Positions 9,541 through 15,955 of a stretch of DNA of 64,000 bases are shown here, piece by piece. The DNA comes from an uncultured Clostridium sp. (GTDB taxonomy: Bacteria > Bacillota > Clostridia > TANB77 > CAG-508), in assembly GCA_900553985.1 (NCBI GenBank), contig USFW01000001.1, positions 1 through 64,000 of the forward strand, given 5' to 3'. The position numbers and the translations under genes are program-made. The stretch's first letter is position 1; the number at the start of each line of letters is the position of its first letter. The notes below the pieces were generated by a model. That model was not told the origin of the DNA and did no database searches. It saw only the letters and a list, made by a program, of their open reading frames with translations.

Positions 9541-9873
9541 TTAGATAATTTGGGTCTTTATTGCCAAATTTACTATATTATAAATTAATTTTTGTTTCTT
9601 AATATTGCATTGTATTATTAGCTCATACAACTGTTTGTCAATACAATTATTAATTTCTATATTTTCAATATTTAATATATCAAAAACTGAAATATCTAAT
9701 AAATCACAAATTTTAATAAAATCTACTAAACTTATTTTTGCTATGCCGTTTTCTAAATCATCTATTGTTTTTTTAGAAATATTTAGTAAATTAGATATAT
9801 TATCAATTTCTAATTTTTTTACTTCTCTTTGGTTTCTTACTCTTTTTCCTATAACTGCATAATCAATTTTCAT
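9541..9873 (-). CDS. XRE-family helix-turn-helix regulator
   Basis: 110 residues. An HTH_3 domain covers about residues 6-62: IGKRVRNQREVKKLEIDNIS, then the recognition-helix region LLNISKKTIDDLENG, and a C-terminal helix typical of Cro/C1 repressors. The last 45 residues are helical and Ile/Asn-rich with no known fold. The ATG follows GAAAGGAAAG, and a near-consensus promoter sits 25 bases upstream. It is immediately upstream of the NlpC/P60 gene and could regulate it or itself; no operator is evident. Target unknown. Confidence 0.8.
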   Translation of the reverse strand: MKIDYAVIGKRVRNQREVKKLEIDNISNLLNISKKTIDDLENGIAKISLVDFIKICDLLDISVFDILNIENIEINNCIDKQLYELIIQCNIKKQKLIYNIVNLAIKTQII

Positions 9874-9897
9874 AGTATCACTTTCCTTTCATTGGTA

Positions 9898-9926
9898 AAT
9901 ATAACATTATGTGTTCTATTTGTCAA
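9898..9926 (-). promoter_or_regulatory. Promoter of the XRE gene
   Basis: On the minus strand: -35 TTGACA (9921-9926), 17-base spacer ending TG, -10 TATATT (9898-9903). The stretch 9927-10128 beyond it holds nothing else I can support. Confidence 0.75.
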
Positions 9927-10128
9927 CATATTTTTTAACAATATAGTAAAAATTAATTATTAAATACTTCATGTTATTTTTACATAGCAATACTTTGAAA
10001 ATTGATTTCTATTGTTTGAAATTGACTTTTCTTTCAATTATATATTTTTTATATTTAACATTTAGTTTATTTATCATCTTTTCTTATCTAACTTTGCTAC
10101 TCTTCTTATATAATTCAAGCAGTAAATT

Positions 10129-10857
10129 TCACTCTTTAAAATAGTCTATAATCCCATTATAAATTCCTAATGCCAAATTTTCTTGATATACATCATCTTG
10201 TAATTCTTTTTCTTCTTGTGGATTAGATAAAAATCCACATTCTACAATTGAAATTGGTATTTCTATATTTTTAATTAAATATTTATTATCTAATTTCATT
10301 GCTACTCTTTTATTTTCCTTTTGCATAGAATTGTTTAATCCATTTTGGATTGATTTAGCTAGTCTTTCACTCTCTTCTTTTCCTTCCTTATAAAATGTTT
10401 GCCAGCCATAATATTTTGATTGTTCTATCATGTTTAAATGAATTGATACAAAAATATCTGCTGATGAATTATTTCCAATTTTTGCCCTATTTCTCATATC
10501 TGATATCTTTTTTTCTTTTAAAGTTTTGCTATTTAAATCATATATAGCATTTCCATCTGAACGAGTTAGTATAACTTTACACCCAACCTCTTCTAATAAC
10601 TTTTTTAATTTAAAAGTTATTTTTAAATTTATATCAGCTTCTGTGATTCCATTTTTACTTTGTGCTCCTTCATCTGGCTTTCCGTGACCTGCATCTAATA
10701 CCACCACTTTACTCGATATTGTTGATGTGCTAACTTGTACTGCATCTCCTATATTTCTTTCTTTATTTTCGTTACTCTGATTTGTTTGTGTCGTTCCTAC
10801 TAACACCCCTATCATTATTGTAGCTAATATTATAGCTATTCTTTTCATAGTTTGCAT
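10129..10857 (-). CDS. cwlD: Germination-type N-acetylmuramoyl-L-alanine amidase CwlD
   Basis: 242 residues with an N-terminal signal anchor (about 5-24) and an Amidase_3 domain from residue 50. Zinc and catalytic landmarks: VVVLDAGHGKPDEGA (His, Asp), the EADINLKI Glu, VSIHLN (second His), and VECGFLSNPQEE (catalytic Glu). The order and spacing, and the short length without wall-binding repeats, fit CwlD, which removes peptide side chains to make muramic delta-lactam in spore cortex. The start may be the first ATG, after AAGGAAGAGG, or the ATG three codons on. A CATACTA box 37 bases upstream resembles a sigma-F/G -10 element, but I find no matching -35. A LytC-type vegetative amidase is the alternative. 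Confidence 0.82.
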   Translation of the reverse strand: MQTMKRIAIILATIMIGVLVGTTQTNQSNENKERNIGDAVQVSTSTISSKVVVLDAGHGKPDEGAQSKNGITEADINLKITFKLKKLLEEVGCKVILTRSDGNAIYDLNSKTLKEKKISDMRNRAKIGNNSSADIFVSIHLNMIEQSKYYGWQTFYKEGKEESERLAKSIQNGLNNSMQKENKRVAMKLDNKYLIKNIEIPISIVECGFLSNPQEEKELQDDVYQENLALGIYNGIIDYFKE

Positions 10858-10990
10858 ACCTCTTCCTTTTTTTATCTTTTTATATAGTATGCTTTTGTTT
10901 TATTTTAATTACACCCTTTTGCTCATATATCATAAAATATTAAGTTACACCCATTATAAATTCATGTATTTTCACTTTTAATATAAATTC

Positions 10991-11026
10991 AAAAAAATTG
11001 CAAACTTTTACATCTGCAATTTTTAA
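10991..11026 (-). terminator. Terminator of the toxin-antitoxin operon
   Basis: Perfect ten-base stem AAAAATTGCA (10993-11002) / TGCAATTTTT (11015-11024), with a T run after it on the minus strand, directly downstream of the toxin stop. Confidence 0.75.
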
Positions 11027-11027
11027 T

Positions 11028-11342
11028 TTATAATTTATTTTTCCAGTCAGTTGTACCATGCAAAATTCTCTCTACATTTACTATTTTTTCTTCCTCATTA
11101 ATTCGGTAAAATACAATATAATTTTTAATAATTAGTTTTCTAAATTTATATTGTTTTATAATATCATAGTTAATAATAGCAAATTTTTGTGGATTATATT
11201 TCAAAGTATTAATTTCATTCTTTATTAGTTCAGCATATCTTTCTGCAATATTAGACTCTAATAATTTGTATTTTATATATTTAATAATACTTTTATAGTC
11301 CTCTTTTGCCTGAATAGATAATTCTACCTTATATTCTTTCAA
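11028..11342 (-). CDS. parE: RelE/ParE-family toxin
   Basis: About 104 residues. The pattern is ParE-like: an N-terminal YKVELSIQAKEDYKSIIKYI strand-helix, a second helix, then FRKLIIKNYIVFYRINEEEKIVNVERILHG, the core sheet ending in the usual basic strand. Members poison gyrase or act as ribosome-dependent RNases. I place the start at TTG 11340-11342. An ATG five codons upstream abuts the antitoxin stop, but it is part of the GGAGG binding site that sits eight bases before the TTG. It forms an operon with the antitoxin and ends at a hairpin terminator. Whether it acts on gyrase or mRNA cannot be told. Confidence 0.78.
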   Translation of the reverse strand: MKEYKVELSIQAKEDYKSIIKYIKYKLLESNIAERYAELIKNEINTLKYNPQKFAIINYDIIKQYKFRKLIIKNYIVFYRINEEEKIVNVERILHGTTDWKNKL

Positions 11343-11357
11343 TGTCAAAACCTCCAT

Positions 11358-11612
11358 TTAATTTGCTAAAATTCCTTTAACTTCTTCATATGCTTCTTCA
11401 ACAGAACATACTTTTCCATTATTGGTATCTTCCATACCTTTTTTTAATTTTTCCAATAAATCTTTATCATCTTTTATAATTAAATCATCTGGAGCTTTTG
11501 TCATATAAGAAAATTTAAGATATTCTATATAATCTACAACTTTATTTGATAACTCTTCTGGTAAACTTTCAATTACATTATATAATTCTTTTTGTTTCAT
11601 TGTCATAATCAT
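11358..11612 (-). CDS. Antitoxin partner of the ParE-like toxin
   Basis: 84 residues, acidic. The N-terminal helix KELYNVIESLPEELSNKVVDYIEYLKF looks like the small antitoxins often found with RelE/ParE toxins. The C-terminal half, with DLLEKLKKGMEDTNNGKVCSVEEA, is the probable toxin-wrapping tail. Three ATG codons (codons 1, 3, 5) follow GGGAG closely, so the start is uncertain by four residues. Its stop codon directly precedes the toxin's binding site, giving coupled translation. It probably represses its own promoter, as such antitoxins do, though I see no clear operator. Confidence 0.72.
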   Translation of the reverse strand: MIMTMKQKELYNVIESLPEELSNKVVDYIEYLKFSYMTKAPDDLIIKDDKDLLEKLKKGMEDTNNGKVCSVEEAYEEVKGILAN

Positions 11613-11640
11613 TCATCTCCCTTTTTGAATTTATATTAAT

Positions 11641-11649
11641 ATTATACCA
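11641..11649 (-). promoter_or_regulatory. Extended -10 promoter of the toxin-antitoxin operon
   Basis: TATAAT (11641-11646) preceded by TG and one base (11647-11649), an extended -10. No good -35 is visible. The antitoxin start is about 28 bases downstream. Confidence 0.55.
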
Positions 11650-11724
11650 CATTTTTGCTAAATTTCATTGATTTTTCAAATTCCTATCAATTTTTTATAA
11701 CTTTCTATTACCTGTATTTTCTTA

Positions 11725-12648
11725 TTAATTTCTTCTATCTATCGCATAACTACTTCCCATTACTGATTTTGCTGCATGTTTTACTTGTGCACCTATTTCT
11801 CCTATTTCAAGAATATTACTAAATCTACTTTTTTCTGCAACAACTACACCTATTGATATAGAGGTTAATGGAAATTGTTCAATTATTCCTTTTCTGTTTT
11901 CTACTTCAATATACCCTTTTTCTATGTCTCCATCTGTAAAAAATTGCTTTACTTGATTGTCAAATATTGCTATTATATTTTGACATATCTTCTCACAATT
12001 TGTTGTTGGTACTATTGCTACAAAGTCGTCTCCCCCAATATGTCCAACAAATGCACTTTCTTCTACATTTGCATGAACTCCTTTTAGTATTGTTTGTGCT
12101 GTAAATTCTATAATTTGGTCTCCTTTTAAAAATCCATACACATCGTTATATGCTTTGAAATTATCCAAGTCCAAGTATAATACTGAAAAAGGCTCATTTT
12201 TAGATATTCTCTTTTTTAGTTCTGCATGAATTTGTACATTACCTGGTAATCCTGTTAAAGGACTTATTCTTCTGTTAATTGATAATAATCTATTTAAATT
12301 TTTTACCGTATAGTACAAATATTCTTCATCTACTGGTTTTTTGATATAATATTCTATTGATTCTTTTAAAATTCTCATTCTATGTTCTTTTTCACTTCGA
12401 GATGAAACTACTATTACTGGAGTTATTGTATTATCTTCATCTTTTCTTATTTGTCTACATAGATTTACAACATCTCTTTGAATAGCATCCTCATTTATTA
12501 TTATCAATGCTGGTATATTTTTTAAAGCTACATCAATTTGCTCTGATTTTACACTTATGAATTTATATTCTTTATCATTTTTAAATAATTCTCTGAATAT
12601 TACTATTGATGAATCATCATCATCTATAATATAAATTTCTTGTTTCAT
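11725..12648 (-). CDS. Receiver-GGDEF protein with degenerate receiver
   Basis: 307 residues. The N-terminal response-regulator receiver fold (about 3-118) has the acidic pair in IIDDDDSS and the Lys in YIKKPVDEEYL, but the usual phospho-acceptor Asp position reads ALIIINED, with Asn. The C-terminal GGDEF domain (about 130-300) has LTGLPGN, LDLDNFKAYND and the active-site loop GGDDF, all consistent with a working diguanylate cyclase making c-di-GMP. I see no RxxD inhibitory site ahead of the loop. No histidine kinase gene is adjacent. It may be constitutive or respond to a non-phosphate signal through the pseudo-receiver. A TATAAT box lies about 35 bases upstream. Confidence 0.85.
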   Translation of the reverse strand: MKQEIYIIDDDDSSIVIFRELFKNDKEYKFISVKSEQIDVALKNIPALIIINEDAIQRDVVNLCRQIRKDEDNTITPVIVVSSRSEKEHRMRILKESIEYYIKKPVDEEYLYYTVKNLNRLLSINRRISPLTGLPGNVQIHAELKKRISKNEPFSVLYLDLDNFKAYNDVYGFLKGDQIIEFTAQTILKGVHANVEESAFVGHIGGDDFVAIVPTTNCEKICQNIIAIFDNQVKQFFTDGDIEKGYIEVENRKGIIEQFPLTSISIGVVVAEKSRFSNILEIGEIGAQVKHAAKSVMGSSYAIDRRN

Positions 12649-12790
12649 TTAATCACACCCTAATTTCCAAAGTAAAATTATTATAACTTTTTAATAATAA
12701 TTTTTTATTATAATACTTTTTAGTTTTAATAATTATTTTTATTTATATATCTTTTGCTATTTATATAGATTTAATTATCATTTACCTAAA

Positions 12791-13573
12791 TCATTCATTT
12801 TTATTTTTCTTATTTTTTAATTCTATTTTTCTATTTAATATATCTCTAAATTCTTTTGTATCAATTGCTGGGAATGCTCTTTTTAATCTATATACTCTTT
12901 TATATAATCTTCGTAATTCTCTATTTTTCCTCTTATTTATTTTTTCAATTAATAATTGCAAATTTTCTGATGTTGTATTTTTTTCTTGATTTTGTTTCTT
13001 TATTTCTGCTAGTTTTTCTTTTATTTGTTCATTTAATTTTTCTACTTTTTCTAATGTTCCTTTTATATTTTTAGTTTTTACAATACTGATTATAGCATCT
13101 GTTAAAATTAGTATTAATAGTATAGGAACTATTATTTTTAAATATAATACATCAACATTTTTTAATAGATTTACTATAGCAGGATGTATAAAATCTATAA
13201 AAAGTACACCTAAAAATCCCCAAGCAATTGAGTTTGTTAAACAAATTCTTCCTTTATAATTAAATTTGTGATCTGAATAATCCCAATATTTTGTCTTAAA
13301 TAATTTTTCTAATATTACTCCTACTATATATTCCCATAAGCTTAAAAATATTATTGACATTATAAAAAGTAATATTTTAGAACTTGAAAAGTTCTTTAAA
13401 AAGAATATCATTATTATTGCCCCACATCCATATATAGGGCATATTGGACCTCTTAGAAAACCTGTATTTATTATTTTTTTCTCACAAAAACTTCTAAATA
13501 TACTTTCTAAAACCCAACCTAAAAATGAATATATAATAAAATATGTTGATAATTCTAATAATTGTATCGACAT
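12791..13573 (-). CDS. CmpB-like putative ABC transporter permease family membrane protein
   Basis: 260 residues. The N-terminal 160 residues have about five hydrophobic helices with family landmarks: FIIYSFLGWVLESIFRSF, NTGFLRGPICPIYGCGA, SLWEYIVGVILEKLFKTKYWDYS, and GRICLTNSIAWGFLG. This matches the CmpB (DUF1113) family, annotated as putative ABC permeases although no ATPase partner is generally known. The C-terminal 90 residues are a charged coiled coil, KLNEQIKEKLAEIKKQNQEK, then basic repeats. No ATPase gene is nearby. The binding site is GAAAGGA. Transport activity is unproven. Confidence 0.75.
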   Translation of the reverse strand: MSIQLLELSTYFIIYSFLGWVLESIFRSFCEKKIINTGFLRGPICPIYGCGAIIMIFFLKNFSSSKILLFIMSIIFLSLWEYIVGVILEKLFKTKYWDYSDHKFNYKGRICLTNSIAWGFLGVLFIDFIHPAIVNLLKNVDVLYLKIIVPILLILILTDAIISIVKTKNIKGTLEKVEKLNEQIKEKLAEIKKQNQEKNTTSENLQLLIEKINKRKNRELRRLYKRVYRLKRAFPAIDTKEFRDILNRKIELKNKKNKNE

Positions 13574-13589
13574 TTATTTCCTTTCAATT

Positions 13590-13619
13590 AATTCTCTACA
13601 CATAAATATGTAGAGAATT
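13590..13619 (-). terminator. Perfect 11-base stem between two genes
   Basis: AATTCTCTACA (13590-13600) pairs with TGTAGAGAATT (13609-13619) around an eight-base loop. It sits between the stop of the 13631 gene and the binding site of the 12791 gene. There is no T run, so it may be an RNA processing or stability hairpin rather than a terminator. Confidence 0.4.
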
Positions 13620-13630
13620 AATACTTGTAA

Positions 13631-14536
13631 TTATTTAGTTTTATTTGCTCTAGTTTTATCTGATTCAATTCCATCTAAATTGTATGCTATAATTTCAACT
13701 CTATTTTCCCCATCTTTTAATGGTAACTTTAATTTCATTTCTTTTTGTCCTTCATTTGCCGTTAAAGTTTTGTTTTCACCATTAATTATAAATTCTATTC
13801 TATCTAATCCTGAATCATCTGTAACTGTTATTAAAAAGTTTTCTTGTGCCTCATCTAATTTTACTTGTATTTTTGGTTTTACTACTCCTTTAACTTTTTG
13901 CTCTTTTGTTATAGTTTCATTATTTTTATCTACTAGAATAACTGTTAAGGTATGCTCTCCCATTGGAATTTCTATTTCTTGCTCAACTGTTGTAGCATTT
14001 ATATCAATTTTTTCTTCTTGCTCTTCATCCCATCTATATGTCATATATGAAATTTCTGTTTCTGCTTCTGCTGATACTTTAACTTTTCCATTATTTATTT
14101 CCATTTTTATTATATCTTCTGTTTCATATGTTTGCTCATTAGATATTTCCTGTCCTTCTATATCTGTAACAGAAACATGTAATTTATTAGTTCCTCCTGG
14201 TATCTCTATTTCTTGTTCTATATATTTTCTTCCATTTCCAGTTATTATCTTTGATTCTTGTTCATTCCAACTATATTCTATTTTATCTATTGCTTTATCA
14301 TGTGTTACTTTCAATAATACTGTTTTATCGTCTTTTTGTTCTTCCGTAATAGAAGGCTTTGTAGGAATGTTATTTTTATCTACTGATTTTTTATAAATCG
14401 CATATGAAGCTGTACTAATCATTATAACTCCAAATATGATTAATATAATTGAAAAAAACTTTACAATAGTATTTATTTCTATTGGTCCACCTTTTTTATT
14501 TCTTTCTGAATTACTTGTAGATAATATTTGATTCAT
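13631..14536 (-). CDS. Membrane-anchored protein with three Ig-like repeats
   Basis: 301 residues. A cytoplasmic N-terminus of about 25 residues precedes one transmembrane helix (about 26-48) and an outer part of three repeated beta-sandwich-like units. The repeats share the pattern IDKIEYSWNEQE..., EIEIPGGTNKLHVSVTD (first), YMTYRWDEEQ..., EIEIPMGEHTLTVILVD (second) and LDRIEFIINGE..., LKLPLKDGENRVEIIAYN (third). The spacing is near 75-80 residues. This resembles Bacterial Ig/cadherin-like modules of Clostridia. No enzyme motif is seen. Function unknown; probably a surface or wall-associated protein. It has its own promoter at 14566-14594. Confidence 0.65.
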   Translation of the reverse strand: MNQILSTSNSERNKKGGPIEINTIVKFFSIILIIFGVIMISTASYAIYKKSVDKNNIPTKPSITEEQKDDKTVLLKVTHDKAIDKIEYSWNEQESKIITGNGRKYIEQEIEIPGGTNKLHVSVTDIEGQEISNEQTYETEDIIKMEINNGKVKVSAEAETEISYMTYRWDEEQEEKIDINATTVEQEIEIPMGEHTLTVILVDKNNETITKEQKVKGVVKPKIQVKLDEAQENFLITVTDDSGLDRIEFIINGENKTLTANEGQKEMKLKLPLKDGENRVEIIAYNLDGIESDKTRANKTK

Positions 14537-14565
14537 ATACTCACCTCTATACCTTTCTTCAAAAA

Positions 14566-14594
14566 ATTATATCATACCTAAAATTAAAAGTAAA
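14566..14594 (-). promoter_or_regulatory. Promoter of the 13631 gene
   Basis: On the minus strand: -35 TTTACT (14589-14594), 17-base spacer, -10 TATAAT (14566-14571), 30 bases before the start codon. Confidence 0.65.
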
Positions 14595-14640
14595 CATTAT
14601 TCAAGTAAAATTCGATAACTTTAAAAAGAATTGATTTTAC

Positions 14641-14683
14641 TGATTTTGGAGTCGTGATTTTGGGGTCGGAGACAAAAATCATT
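14641..14683 (+). repeat. Dispersed palindromic repeat, composite copy
   Basis: A partial unit TGATTTTGGAGTCG (14641-14654) is followed by a full unit (14655-14683). The full unit has TGATTTT at one end, AAAAATCA at the other and the core GGGGTCGGAGAC between. The same head-to-tail composite recurs, inverted, at 25976-26019. Confidence 0.8.
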
Positions 14684-14718
14684 TACTTAAAATAAATATA
14701 AGAAAAGCTATTATAGGT

Positions 14719-14756
14719 CTTTTTAAAGGTTACTTTTACTTGTTGTATACAGAAAA
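14719..14756 (+). repeat. 38-base dispersed repeat, copy B
   Basis: Matches 4061-4098 at 30 of 38 positions without gaps, ending in the identical block TATACAGAAAA. It lies downstream of the terminator of the first thioester protein. Confidence 0.5.
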
Positions 14757-14800
14757 ATCCTATATAAGTTCAAGATAAAAGTCAATTTTTCCTACACAAT

Positions 14801-14844
14801 AAAAAAACTAGAAATTTAACATTTTAGTTAAATTTCTAGTTTTC
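14801..14844 (-). terminator. Terminator of the first thioester-domain gene
   Basis: Perfect 14-base stem ACTAGAAATTTAAC (14807-14820) / GTTAAATTTCTAGT (14827-14840) with a six-base loop and a seven-T run on the minus strand. It is homologous to the one at 18922-18966, with two compensating base-pair changes. Confidence 0.8.
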
Positions 14845-15955
14845 ATTATATTATAAACTTGAATGATTTTTGTCTCCGTCCCCAAAATCATTGAAAACAT
14901 TTTTCTTTGGCTCCCAAAACATGACTCCAAGGTTAGATTCCACAATTATTCTACATTACATATTTTTTTATTAAGAATATTCCTCCTGCTATTGTTACTA
15001 GTACTACTATTCCTAATCCTACATATGTTATTGCTTTACCTGTTTCTATTGATAATATTACTGGTGCATCATCTATATCATCTTCTCCTGGCTTTTTATT
15101 GTCTGGGGTTGAGTCTCTATCTGGTACTCCTTTGTCATTATAGTCTTTTGATATTTCTGCTATATTTGTTTTTAGTCCCATATTATCTTCTCTATTTATC
15201 CATGTTAATAACACTTCTACATCTGCTGATTCTCCTGGTTGTAATAATGTGTTTTCTAATTTTGTTGTTGATATTATATTGTTTCCTTCATCTTTCCAAT
15301 ATGGATTATCTTCTGCTACAAATTTTAACCCTTCTGGTACATAGTCTGTTATTTCTTTTACATATCCTGCTATGTCTCCTTCATTTGTTACTCTTATTGA
15401 GTATCTGAATTTTACTGTTACTTGATTTATGTCTTTTCTATATAATTCTACTTTTACTACTGGTTCTGGATCCATATCTGGTGTATGTCCTGTTTGAGTT
15501 ACTGTTTGTTTTCCATCTTCTATTACTATTGCTTCTGTTACCCATTTTCTTAATGCCAAGTCAAAATATCTTAATTTTATGTATTCTTTATCTTGGTCAT
15601 CTTCTCCTTCTACCCATTTGTCTGGTGTTGAATCTTTATCTTCTACTGGATTTCCTTCTTTATCACTATCTTCTGATATTTGTGCTGAATTTATTATTAC
15701 CTTATCTGATCCATTTGGTTCTACTACTTCAAATGCTACCTCTATATCTCTATGATCTGGATTTGTTTCACTTATTTCTTCATTTTTATTAAATGCTTTT
15801 AATAAGTTTTCTCCTTCTTTTTCTTCTTGCTCTTTTGATAAGTAATCTGTTGTTATTTTTTCTGCTTCTTCTACATTTTCTGTCTCTTTTCCTTCTTTAT
15901 CATACATTACCCATCTATATTTTACATTTGTTTCATTTTCTGGTAAGAATTTTAA
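14839..15955. repeat. Identical duplication tract, left copy
   Basis: By eye this is base-for-base the same as 18961-20077 (constant offset 4122). It covers the end of the terminator, the palindromic repeat and the last ~1 kb of the first thioester protein gene. From 15956 to 16161 the two copies differ at roughly ten positions, then diverge strongly. Confidence 0.85.
14862..14892 (-). repeat. Dispersed palindromic repeat
   Basis: Full unit with ends AATGATTTTT and AAAATCATT and core GTCTCCGTCCCC, one base different from the other copies. A more decayed unit with TGGCTCCCAAAACATGACTCC follows at about 14900-14930. Confidence 0.75.

Noticed and set aside
13680..14396. 238-residue plus-strand frame opposite the Ig-like gene
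   Set aside because: Antisense shadow of a gene with clear start, promoter and domain pattern.
14863..15408. Leu/Phe-rich plus-strand frames, also at 15481, 15793, 18985, 19603 and 19915
   Set aside because: Shadows of the thioester genes; the low-complexity Leu/Ile/Phe content is the reverse of Asp/Glu/Lys-rich repeats.
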